DNA of 64,000 nt from UBA932 sp031548545 (GCA_031548545.1 JAVBQY010000004.1:13330-77329); one strand, 5' to 3'; positions 26,023 through 35,261 are shown, counted from the first letter of the stretch. Numbers and translations are program-made. The notes: a model not told the origin generated them from the sequence alone.

Positions 26023-26442
26023 TTAACGATTTCTAATCATGTTAACAGCACCACCTACAACGATGGCTGCAAAGGCTGCAAAGGCTAAGATATACATGGC
26101 TATAAGACCAGTATCCGTCAATTTGAATACGCCTTCGGAAGGCTCCATCCCGGTGATGGCTATTTTCTCACTGGATGCCAGTGTGTAGGAAATAACCAAT
26201 ACGAGTAACATCAAGCCGATATTGATCCCGGCTTTTTTCAGTGTTTTCGGATTCTGGAGCATGTAGATAATGGGAAGACCAACGGCCAGGATAGCGGCTC
26301 CTATAGTCAAAATATAAGACCATGCCAGGAAGGATCCTACGGCTCCCATATCGTCCATGGTGGCCGGAGCCAGCATGAACCATAAGAGGAAGATCACCGA
26401 GATGATCATCAGGGCTACGCCCACGTATTTAATATACTTCAT
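26023..26442 (-). CDS. Uncharacterised four-helix membrane protein of the ExbB/D block
   Basis: A 139-residue protein with four hydrophobic segments (about 5-25, 38-60, 72-90, 112-135). I do not recognise a named domain. Its position between exbB and exbD, 11 and 17 bases from them, suggests that it works with this proton-driven complex. No charged residue pattern shows whether it conducts ions. Confidence 0.7.
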   Translation of the reverse strand: MKYIKYVGVALMIISVIFLLWFMLAPATMDDMGAVGSFLAWSYILTIGAAILAVGLPIIYMLQNPKTLKKAGINIGLMLLVLVISYTLASSEKIAITGMEPSEGVFKLTDTGLIAMYILAFAAFAAIVVGGAVNMIRNR

Positions 26443-26453
26443 GTTAAGTCGAA

Positions 26454-27194
26454 TTATTTTTTGTTGTGTTTAACCAGGATGTCGATCAAAGAGATAGAAC
26501 TATCTTCCATAGCGATTACCAGGGTGTCAATTTTAGATACGATGTAGTTGTAGAACATCTGGAGGATAATAGCTACCACCAAACCACCTACGGTCGTGAT
26601 CAAAGCCACTTTCATACCGGCAGCCACAATGGTCGGAGAAATATCACCGGCAGCCTGGATAGCGTCGAAAGCCTCGATCATACCGATAACCGTTCCCAAG
26701 AACCCTAACATAGGGGCGGTAGCGATGAACAACTGGATCCATGACAGCCCGTTTTCCAAGAGGCTCATTTGTACGGAACCATAAGAAACAACTGTTTTTT
26801 CCACTACTTCGATACCTTCGTCCATGCGGCTCAAGCCCTGGTAGAAAATACTGGCGACAGGGCCACGGGTATTGCGGCAAACATCTTTTGCAGCTTCAAC
26901 ACCGCCTTTAGCTAAGGCTTCTTCGATTTTCTTTAATAATTTTTGAGTGTTCACGGTAGCCAGGTTCAAATACAGAATACGCTCAATAGCAATAGCCAAA
27001 CCCAGAACCAGCGTTAAAAGAATGGTAGCCATAAAGCCGGCGCCCCCTTCAATGAATTTAATCTTCAGTTGCTGGTGAATGGGAACTTCAGTGGTTGTTT
27101 GCAGTGCTGAAAGGTCAGCTTCCTGAGCAATGGCATACTGTGCGCTGAAAACCATAAGACCGAGAACGGTCAGGATCATAAACAGTTTTTTCAT
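26454..27194 (-). CDS. exbB: MotA/TolQ/ExbB proton channel protein
   Basis: The 246-residue protein has an extra N-terminal signal-like segment (ending AQYAIAQ), a membrane helix near 50-75, the conserved block APMLGFLGTVIGMIEAF and a last helix with the TTxxGLxVA-like stretch ALITTVGGLVVAIILQM. These are hallmarks of the ExbB/TolQ family. The start at ATG 27194 is used because it begins the signal-like segment. It is the first gene of the block. Confidence 0.93.
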   Translation of the reverse strand: MKKLFMILTVLGLMVFSAQYAIAQEADLSALQTTTEVPIHQQLKIKFIEGGAGFMATILLTLVLGLAIAIERILYLNLATVNTQKLLKKIEEALAKGGVEAAKDVCRNTRGPVASIFYQGLSRMDEGIEVVEKTVVSYGSVQMSLLENGLSWIQLFIATAPMLGFLGTVIGMIEAFDAIQAAGDISPTIVAAGMKVALITTVGGLVVAIILQMFYNYIVSKIDTLVIAMEDSSISLIDILVKHNKK

Positions 27195-27287
27195 GGTGTT
27201 TGTGAATGTTTGAATGTTTAACAATTTATTGATTTTAATTTTAATTTCTCAAAAATATAAAATAGCAGCGCAAGTTACGAATAAAAT

Positions 27288-28316
27288 TTAACCTACACTC
27301 ACTTCGCCACTAATATTTTTTTTCCATTCGTGTTTAACTTCTTCATTATTTGGATATTGCCCGAGAAGGAAAAATAATTTGCAAATAGCGGCTTCTGTGG
27401 TGCTATCATATCCGCTGATTACTCCTACTTGTTTCAAAGCCAGCCCTGTAGCGTATTTTTCCATATCTACTCCGCCGGTACGGCATTGGGTGACATTAAT
27501 CATCAAAAGCCCCTTATCACTAGCCTTTTTCAGCGTTTCAATAAACCAGGGAGCCGTAGGTGCGTTGCCTGATCCGTAAGTCTCTAGTACGACAGCTCTT
27601 AGGTTGTCATGGCAGAGTACGCTTTCCATGAAGGGACGGCTGATGCCCGGGAAAATTTTCAGGATACCAACGCGGTTGTCAAGGCGGCTGTGGATGCGTA
27701 AGGGTTTTCCCCATACTTCGGGATAGTGAATGGCGTTGGTGTCGAATTTGATATGTATGCCGGCTTCGGCCAGCGGCGGGTAATTGCCTGAGCGGAATGC
27801 GCGGAATTGTTCGGCGCTGTCTTTGGTGATCCGGTTACCGCGAAAGAGTTTGCTTTCAAAAAACACGCAGACTTCCGGTACATAGGGGTGTCCGTTATGT
27901 TGTGCGGCTGCTATTTCAATGGCCGATATGAGGTTTTCCAACCCGTCTGTGCGGATCATGCCGATGGGAAGCTGGCTGCCGGTAAGCACTACGGGCTTTT
28001 CCAGGTTTTCCAGCATAAAGCTGAGGGCGGAGGCGGTGTAAGCCATGGTATCGGTGCCGTGGAGAATTACAAAGCCGGTGTATTTGTCGTAATTGTCGGC
28101 GATAATCCGGCACAACTCAATCCAGAATTCAGGCTGCACGTCCGACGAGTCGATCAGGGGGTCAAAACTGATGGTGTCAATCGCGAAACCGAATTTCTTG
28201 AGCATGGGCACCTCTTCGCTGATCTGGTCGAAGTTGACGGGTTCCAGCGCACCCGTTTCTGGGTTTTGCTTCATGCCTATGGTGCCGCCGGTGTAAATTA
28301 CGAGTATGCTGTTCAT
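27288..28316 (-). CDS. ansA: Type I L-asparaginase
   Basis: The 342-residue enzyme hydrolyses asparagine to aspartate and ammonia. It has the N-terminal catalytic Thr motif (YTGGTIGM) and the second motif HGTDTMAYTAS with the Thr-Asp pair. No signal peptide is present, so it is probably the cytoplasmic type. It lies 93 bases upstream of exbB on the same strand, which points to a separate unit. Confidence 0.94.
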   Translation of the reverse strand: MNSILVIYTGGTIGMKQNPETGALEPVNFDQISEEVPMLKKFGFAIDTISFDPLIDSSDVQPEFWIELCRIIADNYDKYTGFVILHGTDTMAYTASALSFMLENLEKPVVLTGSQLPIGMIRTDGLENLISAIEIAAAQHNGHPYVPEVCVFFESKLFRGNRITKDSAEQFRAFRSGNYPPLAEAGIHIKFDTNAIHYPEVWGKPLRIHSRLDNRVGILKIFPGISRPFMESVLCHDNLRAVVLETYGSGNAPTAPWFIETLKKASDKGLLMINVTQCRTGGVDMEKYATGLALKQVGVISGYDSTTEAAICKLFFLLGQYPNNEEVKHEWKKNISGEVSVG

Positions 28317-28340
28317 AAAACTAAATGTAAAAAACTAAAA

Positions 28341-28397
28341 GGTGAAAAGTAAAGGGTGAAGGGTGAAACACCTGCGGTGTCTTTACGCTTTTTACCC
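28341..28397. repeat. G-rich intergenic repeat with nested hairpin
   Basis: Between the tatD stop and the ansA start lies a stretch made of GGTGAAAAGT, AAAGGGTGAA and GGGTGAA units. It can fold as GTAAAG/CTTTAC (28349-28354 with 28381-28386) enclosing ACACC/GGTGT (28368-28380). A similar run in reverse orientation occurs at 32208-32262. Confidence 0.5.
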
Positions 28398-28403
28398 TGA
28401 GCC

Positions 28404-29171
28404 TTAAATAGAAAAGAGCTGTTGGGCGTTGCGGGTGGTGGTGGTTTCCACCTCTTCGCGGGTGCAGCCTTTGAGTGCGGCTATCTTCGCTACAATATAG
28501 CTGAGATGGGCGCTCTCGTTACGTTGGCCGCGGAAAGGGACCGGACTGAGCCACGGGGCGTCGGTTTCCAAAATAATATGGCTAAGGTCGCTATTTTTTA
28601 CCACATCTGCAAGGCCGGCATTCTTAAAGGTCACCACGCCGCCTATGCCCATTTTGAAGTCTCCGTATTGTTGAATACGCCGGAAGGTCTCTATACTGCC
28701 GGAGAAAGCATGGAAGACGCCGCGTAGGGGCAGTCCCTTTACTTTGTCAAGCACGGAAAACAGCACATCAAAGGCGTCGCGTGCATGGATGATCAGCGGA
28801 AGCTTATAGTGAGCCGACAGGCGGAGTTGTTGTTCGAAGGCCAATTCTTGTTCGGCTATGAATTCTTTGCTATGGTAGAGGTCTATGCCGGTTTCACCGA
28901 TGGCGATGAAGGCCTGGCTGGCCAGCTGTTCTTCGATAAAGTCCATTTCTTCTTTCCAGTTAGCCAGCACTTCGGTGGGGTGTAGCCCGATGGCCGGGAA
29001 AGCAAGGCCCGGGTAGCGGCGTACCACATCCATCATGGGCGCGAAGGAGGCGCGGTTAACGCCCGGAATAATGAATTGCTGCACGCCGGCTGATTGTGCG
29101 CGGGTTATAACATCGGAAATATCGGTCGTAAACTCATCGGCGTAAAGATGGACATGGGTATCTATAATCAT
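28404..29171 (-). CDS. tatD: TatD family metal-dependent hydrolase (DNase)
   Basis: The 255-residue protein has the amidohydrolase metal motif IDTHVHLYADEF, the central GETGID and HARDAFD, HAFSGS, and ETDAPWLSP near the C-terminus. TatD proteins are 3'-5' exonucleases linked to DNA quality control. ATG 29171 is chosen because the domain begins right there. Confidence 0.93.
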   Translation of the reverse strand: MIIDTHVHLYADEFTTDISDVITRAQSAGVQQFIIPGVNRASFAPMMDVVRRYPGLAFPAIGLHPTEVLANWKEEMDFIEEQLASQAFIAIGETGIDLYHSKEFIAEQELAFEQQLRLSAHYKLPLIIHARDAFDVLFSVLDKVKGLPLRGVFHAFSGSIETFRRIQQYGDFKMGIGGVVTFKNAGLADVVKNSDLSHIILETDAPWLSPVPFRGQRNESAHLSYIVAKIAALKGCTREEVETTTTRNAQQLFSI

Positions 29172-29194
29172 TGCAGTACTTGAATTAAGCACCA

Positions 29195-29202
29195 CAAAGA
29201 TA
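29195..29202 (-). promoter_or_regulatory. -7 promoter motif for tatD
   Basis: CAAAGATA reads TATCTTTG leftward and lies 23 bases before the tatD ATG. Confidence 0.6.
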
Positions 29203-29234
29203 GGAAATTTTACTTGCTAAACCATCGTTTGTAT

Positions 29235-30365
29235 TCAGTTGCCGGATTTCAGGCTAAAGTGCTTGCCCGGCAGGCGCTTTAACAGGCCTTTCAGTTCCAT
29301 ATTCAATAATAAGGCCGATAGCTGTCCTGCGGGAAGCCGGGTGGCGGCGCAGAGCGCATCAATAGACAGTTGTTCTTTGCCGGTAAAGGCGGTGATCAAT
29401 AGCTCTTCTTCCGCCGTAGGTGCTTTAAACGCCGGGTACGTTGCGGTACCGGGCGCGGAAGCGGCGCAGGGTGCCGCTTCCCATCCTAAGGCGTACTCAA
29501 TATCCTGGGCGCTTTGCACCAATGCGGCCTTATTGAGCCGTATCAGTTCGTTGCAGCCCTCGGAGGCCTTGTCGCCCAGCCGGCCGGGGACCGCCAGGGT
29601 GTCGCGGTTATAACTGGCGGCGATGTCGGCCGTGACCAGGGCGCCGCCTTTGGCATGGGATTCTACTACCAGCGTAGCATCGGACAGTCCGGCAATGATC
29701 CGGTTGCGCCGCAGGAAATTTTGCCGGCTGATCACTGTGCCGGAGGTGAAATCACTCACCAGCGCTCCGTCCTGTTCTATGATTTGCCGGGCGGTGGCGG
29801 TATGTGCGGCGGGGTATATCCTGTTCAGGCCGGTACCCATTACGACGATGGTAGGCAGCCTGTGTTCCAGCGCGGCGCGATGGGCGCAGATGTCTATCCC
29901 GTAGGCCAGGCCGCTCACAATTACCGGCCGGTGTCCGCGCTCTGCCAGTTCGCCTATGATTTGTGCGCAAATGCCGGTGCCGTAGGCTGTGGCATGACGG
30001 GTGCCTACCACGCTGAGCAGCTTGGAGTGGTTAAAATCCACCTTCCCTTTGGCGAAAAAAACTACAGGCCCGTCCTCGCATTGCCGCAGGCGTTCGGGAT
30101 AAGCCGGCTCATTGTAACAATAAGTATCAATTTTGTATTTATCGATGAAACGCAACTCTTCTTCGGCCGTTTTCAACACTTGCTGTGTGCTGATTTCGCG
30201 GGTGAGTACAGGGCCTATTCCCGGAATTTTTTGCAGCAGGGATACCGGGCTTTTGAATACGGCCTCGGCGTTGCCGCAATGTTCAATCAGGCGTTTGGCC
30301 AAAATACTTCCTATACCGGGAATAAGCCCGATAGCAATATAATATTGCAATTCGTGGTGGTTCAT
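29235..30365 (-). CDS. dprA: DNA-processing protein DprA
   Basis: DprA binds incoming single-stranded DNA and loads RecA during natural transformation. The 376-residue protein has an N-terminal helix-hairpin-helix region (LLQKIPGIGPVLTREI), the Rossmann-like core with SVVGTRHATAYG, VSGLAYGID and GGALVTADIAASYNRD, then AVPG, and a C-terminal winged-helix domain. All parts are present. Only 25 bases separate it from queA upstream. Confidence 0.95.
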   Translation of the reverse strand: MNHHELQYYIAIGLIPGIGSILAKRLIEHCGNAEAVFKSPVSLLQKIPGIGPVLTREISTQQVLKTAEEELRFIDKYKIDTYCYNEPAYPERLRQCEDGPVVFFAKGKVDFNHSKLLSVVGTRHATAYGTGICAQIIGELAERGHRPVIVSGLAYGIDICAHRAALEHRLPTIVVMGTGLNRIYPAAHTATARQIIEQDGALVSDFTSGTVISRQNFLRRNRIIAGLSDATLVVESHAKGGALVTADIAASYNRDTLAVPGRLGDKASEGCNELIRLNKAALVQSAQDIEYALGWEAAPCAASAPGTATYPAFKAPTAEEELLITAFTGKEQLSIDALCAATRLPAGQLSALLLNMELKGLLKRLPGKHFSLKSGN

Positions 30366-30390
30366 TATGTGGTGGTTTTTAGCGCGGTCT

Positions 30391-31443
30391 TTATTCCATT
30401 ATCATCATGGCGTCGCCGTAGCTGCCGAACTGATATTTTTCTTTTACGGCCAATTCATAGGCTTTGATTACCAAATCATAGCCTCCGAAAGCGGCGGTGG
30501 ACATCAGGAGTGTTGATAGCGGAAGGTGGAAATTGGTGACTAAGCGGTTGGGCACATTGAAATCGTAAGGGGGGAAGATGAACTTGTTGGTCCAACCCTC
30601 ATAAGGTTTCAGGAAGCCTTGGGTAGTTACGGAAGTTTCAATGGTGCGGAGTACGGTGGTGCCGACGGCGCATACGTTTTGTTTCGCTTCCTTGGCCTTG
30701 TTGACAATGTCAACCGTTTCCTGCGGAATGAAGATCTGCTCGGAGTCCATTTTGTGCTTGGTGAGGTCTTCTACATCTACCGTGCGGAAGCTGCCTAAAC
30801 CCATATGTAGTGTAACTTCTGCAAAATCAACGCCTTTAATTTCAAAGCGTTTCATTAATTCGCGGCTGAAGTGCAGGCCGGCAGCCGGTGCGGCTACGGC
30901 GCCTTCATGTTTGGCGAAAATGGTTTGGTAGCGTTCGCTGTCAATAGGTTCTACCTGTTTGCGGATCCACTTGGGCAGGGGCATTTCACCCAGGGCAAAG
31001 AGGGTCTTTTTAAATTCGTCATAGTTGCCGTCAAACAGAAAACGGAGCGTACGGCCCCGGGACGTGGTATTGTCAATTACTTCGGCTACAAGCGCGTCAT
31101 TTTCACCGAAATATAATTTATTTCCAATGCGGATTTTGCGGGCGGGATCTACCAATACGTCCCACAGGCGCTGTTCGCGGTTGAGTTCGCGCAGAAGAAA
31201 CACTTCGATCTCCGCCCCGGTTTTTTCTTTGTTGCCGTAGAGCCGGGCGGGAAATACCTTGGTGTTGTTGAAGATTAATACATCTTTCTCGCTAAAATAC
31301 TTGATGATGTCTTTGAAAACCTTATGTTCTATTTTGCCGGTTTTCCGGTGCAATACCATCAGCCGTGATTCGTCACGGTATTTGGCTGGATATTTGGCAA
31401 TGAGATCAGTGGGCAGGTTGAAGTTGAAATGAGATAGTTTCAT
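30391..31443 (-). CDS. queA: S-adenosylmethionine:tRNA ribosyltransferase-isomerase
   Basis: QueA makes epoxyqueuosine in the tRNA anticodon. The 350-residue protein begins with the family start LPTDLIAKYPAKYRDESRLM and includes AAPAAGLHFSRELM and RLVTNFHLPLSTLLM. The length is normal. It follows truB, with its promoter motif lying within the last codons of truB. Confidence 0.96.
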   Translation of the reverse strand: MKLSHFNFNLPTDLIAKYPAKYRDESRLMVLHRKTGKIEHKVFKDIIKYFSEKDVLIFNNTKVFPARLYGNKEKTGAEIEVFLLRELNREQRLWDVLVDPARKIRIGNKLYFGENDALVAEVIDNTTSRGRTLRFLFDGNYDEFKKTLFALGEMPLPKWIRKQVEPIDSERYQTIFAKHEGAVAAPAAGLHFSRELMKRFEIKGVDFAEVTLHMGLGSFRTVDVEDLTKHKMDSEQIFIPQETVDIVNKAKEAKQNVCAVGTTVLRTIETSVTTQGFLKPYEGWTNKFIFPPYDFNVPNRLVTNFHLPLSTLLMSTAAFGGYDLVIKAYELAVKEKYQFGSYGDAMMIME

Positions 31444-31464
31444 GTTCTATACGTTTCTCATGTT

Positions 31465-32187
31465 TTAAGCCTGCAAAGGTACATCTTTTTCAGGAATTTC
31501 CATATTTTTTATCATACTTTCGACACTTTCCAGGTCGAAAGCGGCTTCTACCCTGTGTTTACCGCTCCGGGTACGCCGCAGGCCGGTGAGGTGTCCGCCG
31601 CTTTGCAGGGCCAAGCCCAAATCCCGGGCGAATGACCGGACGTAAGTGCCCTTACTACATGACATTCTTATTGTTACATTCGGGAGGTCGAATTTTTCCA
31701 CTTGCAGGGTGCTGATGGTGATCAGGGCCGGCTTCATTTCCGCCTCCTTGCCGGCCCGCGCCAGCTCATAGGCCCGTTTGCCGTCAATCAGTTTGGCGGA
31801 GAAAACAGGCGGAACCTGTTCCTGTTGGCCTATAAAGCGGCGGAGCGCTTCATCCAGCATTTCCCGGGTAATATGTTCAAAGGGATAGGTGGCGTCAATT
31901 TCCTTTTCCATATCGAAACAGGGGGTTGTGGCCCCGAGTTGTATGTCGGCCACATATTCTTTTTCTTCGGCCTGCAGGCTATCTGCCAATTTTGTGGCCT
32001 TTCCCACACAAACCAGCAGTAAGCCGGTGGCCAGGGGATCAAGGGTGCCGGCATGGCCCACTTTGATTTTTTTTTGTCCGGTTTTCTTTTGCAGAAGGAA
32101 TTTTACTTTCCGTACCACATCCGCCGATGTCCAGCGGTAGGGTTTGTCGACCGGAATTACCGTGCCGTTTTCTATATCAATAGTCAT
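31465..32187 (-). CDS. truB: tRNA pseudouridine-55 synthase TruB
   Basis: The 240-residue enzyme has the catalytic Asp motif GHAGTLDPLATGLLLV, then KEYVADIQLGATT and CSKGTYVRSFARDLG. It isomerises U55 in tRNA. The ATG at 32187 is used; the frame is open 21 codons upstream, but that part lies in the repeat-containing gap and has no family match. queA follows 21 bases later. Confidence 0.95.
   Translation of the reverse strand: MTIDIENGTVIPVDKPYRWTSADVVRKVKFLLQKKTGQKKIKVGHAGTLDPLATGLLLVCVGKATKLADSLQAEEKEYVADIQLGATTPCFDMEKEIDATYPFEHITREMLDEALRRFIGQQEQVPPVFSAKLIDGKRAYELARAGKEAEMKPALITISTLQVEKFDLPNVTIRMSCSKGTYVRSFARDLGLALQSGGHLTGLRRTRSGKHRVEAAFDLESVESMIKNMEIPEKDVPLQA
31474..31481 (-). promoter_or_regulatory. 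-7 promoter motif for queA inside the truB 3' end
   Basis: CAAAGGTA reads TACCTTTG leftward, 30 bases before the queA ATG and within the last codons of truB. It would let queA-dprA be expressed apart from truB. Confidence 0.5.
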
Positions 32188-32207
32188 AAATATACCTTGT
32201 AAAGGCG

Positions 32208-32239
32208 CAGGGTGACGGATGTTTTCATCCTTCACCCTG
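32208..32239. repeat. Intergenic hairpin behind the arginine deiminase gene
   Basis: CAGGGTGA (32208-32215) and GGATG pair with CATCC and TCACCCTG (32232-32239) around a TTTT loop, with one mismatched pair. There is no T run after it on the leftward transcript, so it is not a classical terminator. Its surroundings resemble the repeat at 28341-28397 in reverse complement. Confidence 0.6.
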
Positions 32240-32253
32240 ATACCCTTCACTTT

Positions 32254-33516
32254 TTACCATTTAACTGCTTTTCTGCGGAGGGGCATGGTCATACAACGGG
32301 CGCCGCCGCCGCCGCGGGGCAGCTCGGAGCCGTCTATGGTCACCACACAGCGCTTGCTTTTTTTCAGGTTGGCTTTTCCGCTGAGCACGTCATGGGCGGC
32401 AATTACATCAAAACCATGTTTGCTCATTTCTTCTATGGTGTTGATATTGCGGGCGTAGCTGAGTACTTTTCCGGGGGCAAAGGCGAAGAAATTGGCGCCG
32501 CTGTGCCATTGTTCACGTTCTTCTACCCACTCGTCTTTGGTGCCGCCGCAAACCACAGGTTCCAGGTCCATGCCTAACTTTTTCAGCGTCGGCAGCAGGC
32601 CGGGAACATAACGGATTTTGTCCACCTTACCATGCTCTACTGTAATATGTATGGTGTCAAGCGGGTTGTCGTCCAGTATTACCGGTTTGAAAACCATGCA
32701 TTTGTCTTTATCCAACAAGGTAAACACCATGTCGAGGTGGATGAACGACTCTGGTTGATGGGGCAGCTGTTGCACCAATATATGTATCCGTTCTTCCGTG
32801 TTGCGCAATTGTGATACCAGGAAGTCAACCCCCTGGGACGTGGTTCGCATGCCGTTGCCCACGATCAGGATATCTTCGCGGGCCACCAGTACGTCGCCCC
32901 CTTCAAAAAGCACTTTGGGTGGGGTGCTTAGTTCGTATGGATTCACGACACCCTCGTTATTTACCGCTTTGTTCTTGAAAATGGCTTCCATAATCAGCGA
33001 CTCGCGGAGGCGCACCTTGTTGGCCATTTTGCCGATAAAGGCCCGTTTCCCGATGGTCATGGAGGCATCACGGGTGAAGTAAAAATTATAAAGGGGGAAT
33101 AAAGCGTAATAATCATCGTTGAGGAAGGCCGTCAGGTTGTCAATCCTCGCCGGTAAACCTTCAATCAGTACACGGCAAAGCGTCCGCGCCGGCAGGTCCA
33201 TCAACTGGTCATAGCAATCCAGCGCCTCTTCGGCCATACAGATTTTGTGTATCAGCGTTTGCCGCTCCTTGTCATTTTCCAATACTTTCAACAGCAGGTC
33301 TTTGATCTGGTAGGTGTTGGTAACCTGATTAAGCACCCCTTCAATTTGCTCATATTCTTTCTGGGCAATGGAGAGATTGAGAATATCACTGTAGAGGGCG
33401 CGTTGCGCATCTTTCGGGGTCATATTCTCCACTTCGGGTCCGGGAGTATGGAGCAATACGGCTTCCAGCTCCCCGATTTCCGATTGTACGTCTAATGCAA
33501 TGGGTTCGGTTTTCAT
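32254..33516 (-). CDS. arcA: Arginine deiminase family protein
   Basis: The 420-residue protein has the arginine deiminase features: HTPGPEVENMTP early, FEGGDVLVARED in the middle, and the C-terminal catalytic Cys motif RGGGGARCMTMPLRR. It should convert arginine to citrulline and ammonia. ArcB and ArcC are not nearby. CtlX and RocD at 61-63 kb could take citrulline further. ATG 33516 lies six bases after a TACCTTTG motif, so the mRNA is probably leaderless or nearly so. Confidence 0.88.
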   Translation of the reverse strand: MKTEPIALDVQSEIGELEAVLLHTPGPEVENMTPKDAQRALYSDILNLSIAQKEYEQIEGVLNQVTNTYQIKDLLLKVLENDKERQTLIHKICMAEEALDCYDQLMDLPARTLCRVLIEGLPARIDNLTAFLNDDYYALFPLYNFYFTRDASMTIGKRAFIGKMANKVRLRESLIMEAIFKNKAVNNEGVVNPYELSTPPKVLFEGGDVLVAREDILIVGNGMRTTSQGVDFLVSQLRNTEERIHILVQQLPHQPESFIHLDMVFTLLDKDKCMVFKPVILDDNPLDTIHITVEHGKVDKIRYVPGLLPTLKKLGMDLEPVVCGGTKDEWVEEREQWHSGANFFAFAPGKVLSYARNINTIEEMSKHGFDVIAAHDVLSGKANLKKSKRCVVTIDGSELPRGGGGARCMTMPLRRKAVKW

Positions 33517-33522
33517 ATTAAA

Positions 33523-33530
33523 CAAAGGTA
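33523..33530 (-). promoter_or_regulatory. -7 promoter motif for arginine deiminase
   Basis: CAAAGGTA reads TACCTTTG leftward and ends six bases before the ATG. Confidence 0.6.
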
Positions 33531-33554
33531 CAAAAAAATATTGAGAAAAGAATT

Positions 33555-34592
33555 TTAGAATATGATCAATAACTCCAGCGTCAATTTATTGTCCAGTGCG
33601 TGGAATCCGCCGATTTTATCTACTTCGGGGAAGTTGGCGGCCAGTCCGTTGCGGATAAAGTATTGCTCGAAATTAAGGCGGAGCAGGGTGGAGAAGTATT
33701 TATGGCAAAGGCCGAAGTTGAGCCCTATGGTGGCGCGGTTAACATCCAGTCCGCTGTTGAGGAAGTCGTAGCCCATGGCATCCCAGCGCAGGGCAGGTTG
33801 TATATATTTAAACTGCCAGAATGTGGCGGGGATGGCGTAGGCGCCCTGGAGGTAGAATCCGGTACAATAGTTTTTGCTGTTGAGGTTGTAGCGGTCCATG
33901 ACCTCACCCTGTATCAGCAGGTTATTCTTACGGTAGCTGAAATCGGCCCCCCAGTAAAAGAGTTGGGTGGAGGTATCCGCATCATAGCGGTATACCTTGG
34001 CGCTGGCCTTTAATGCATTGATGTTTCCTGCAGTGAGCTTGGCCGCCAGGGAGGGGGAGTCTGTCCAGGTCGGGGCGTTCATTTTTCCGCCGTTGAAGAT
34101 ACCGCCCTGCGCTTCGAAGGGGAGCTGGCCGAGTTTGAATTTATACTGCGCTACTACGCCAAGATCGCGGGAGCCGGGGGTGAAGTATTTGCCGATGAAA
34201 GCCCGGTTGGCGAACATCATTTCCGAGGGGGTCACCACATAGCTGTTTTCAAAGGGAATCAGTGTTTGCCCCAGTATCATGGTCAGGTTCTCATAGCGGA
34301 TACTGCCGTATATGTCAAGTACGCTAAATTGGCCCTCGTTGTTTAATTCTACCTGCAGCCGGTAACCCAGGAAATCATGGTAATTGCCTTTGACGCCTAC
34401 CCGTGAGTTCCGCACGCTGAAGCGCATATCGCCTTGTGAGGTGCTTACTTCAAACTTGGCTTTCAGACTTCCGTCGAAACTGATCAAGGTGTCTTTCTTT
34501 GCCGGAATGTCTTTTGTTGTGTTGTCTGTTGTTGTTTGTGCCAATACTATTCCAGGTAATAGCACGAGTAATGAAATAATAAATTTACGCAT
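33555..34592 (-). CDS. Porin of the phosphate-selective OprP/OprO type
   Basis: The 345-residue protein has a signal peptide (ending GIVLAQ) and strand-rich sequence with typical OprP-type pieces such as SRVGVKGNYHDFLGYRLQVELNN, LTMILGQTLIPFENSY and NRAFIGKYFTPGSRDLGV. The C-terminus (LTLELLIIF) ends in Phe, as outer-membrane barrels do. Specificity for phosphate cannot be read from sequence. It is 11 bases behind the phosphopantetheinyl transferase gene. Confidence 0.85.
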   Translation of the reverse strand: MRKFIISLLVLLPGIVLAQTTTDNTTKDIPAKKDTLISFDGSLKAKFEVSTSQGDMRFSVRNSRVGVKGNYHDFLGYRLQVELNNEGQFSVLDIYGSIRYENLTMILGQTLIPFENSYVVTPSEMMFANRAFIGKYFTPGSRDLGVVAQYKFKLGQLPFEAQGGIFNGGKMNAPTWTDSPSLAAKLTAGNINALKASAKVYRYDADTSTQLFYWGADFSYRKNNLLIQGEVMDRYNLNSKNYCTGFYLQGAYAIPATFWQFKYIQPALRWDAMGYDFLNSGLDVNRATIGLNFGLCHKYFSTLLRLNFEQYFIRNGLAANFPEVDKIGGFHALDNKLTLELLIIF

Positions 34593-34603
34593 ATAATTAG
34601 CTG

Positions 34604-35254
34604 TTATCGATTGTCAATTCTTTTTTCCACCCACACCATCATGTGGTCTTTCACGGTTTCATAACGTAGTTCGAAGTCCGTTTCCCATCCGTCATTGTCC
34701 GTATAAGTCGCTTTTAATTTTCCTTGTTTTTTGGGGCTGAATTTTTCTACATACAGTTGCCGGGCGAAGTCTATGCCGTTTTCACTGATGAATTTATACA
34801 ACGCTTCTTTTGCGCACCAGAGAATGCACAGTTGTTCTTTCCGGTGCTTGCCGGAGAGGTAGTTGCGTTCTTCATCGGAAAGGGCCTTGTGTTCCACCGC
34901 ACTGAAATCGCGATGCAGCGCTTCCATATCTATGCCTACCGGCTCATCTTCGTTGTAGATAATAGCGGCAAAGCGTTGGGTATGGGTAATGCTGAGGTTG
35001 GCGGTATTGTTGGGCAAAAAGGGCCGGCCGTTGTCGTGGTGGCGCAGGTAGACTTTTTCTCCCAGCACCTTGTTTAACAATACACGTACGGCTATCCGCT
35101 CCAGGCGGCGTTGAGGGTTGGTGGTCAGCAGTAATTCTTCCGCTTCATTGTTGGGGATGGAAGCGTCGCGCAAAAGTTCTTCTTCCGTTTCCGTGATTTC
35201 CCAAACGGCAGTGATGCTTCGGTTGCGATGATGTTCTATGTTTATAACAGGCAT
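34604..35254 (-). CDS. 4'-phosphopantetheinyl transferase superfamily protein
   Basis: The 216-residue protein has the Sfp-type pattern: SITHT, VGIDMEAL (metal-binding Asp and Glu) and WCAKEALYKF. It transfers phosphopantetheine to carrier proteins such as ACP, which is encoded at 55.8 kb. Length fits the Sfp group rather than AcpS. ATG 35254 is preferred over an upstream TTG that would overlap gldD. Confidence 0.88.
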   Translation of the reverse strand: MPVINIEHHRNRSITAVWEITETEEELLRDASIPNNEAEELLLTTNPQRRLERIAVRVLLNKVLGEKVYLRHHDNGRPFLPNNTANLSITHTQRFAAIIYNEDEPVGIDMEALHRDFSAVEHKALSDEERNYLSGKHRKEQLCILWCAKEALYKFISENGIDFARQLYVEKFSPKKQGKLKATYTDNDGWETDFELRYETVKDHMMVWVEKRIDNR

Positions 35255-35261
35255 AAGGGGA

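Noticed and set aside
27261..27280. TAACTTGC (leftward) upstream of exbB as a promoter
   Set aside because: Two mismatches to the end of TAnnTTTG; too weak to call by eye although the exbB promoter should lie in this gap.
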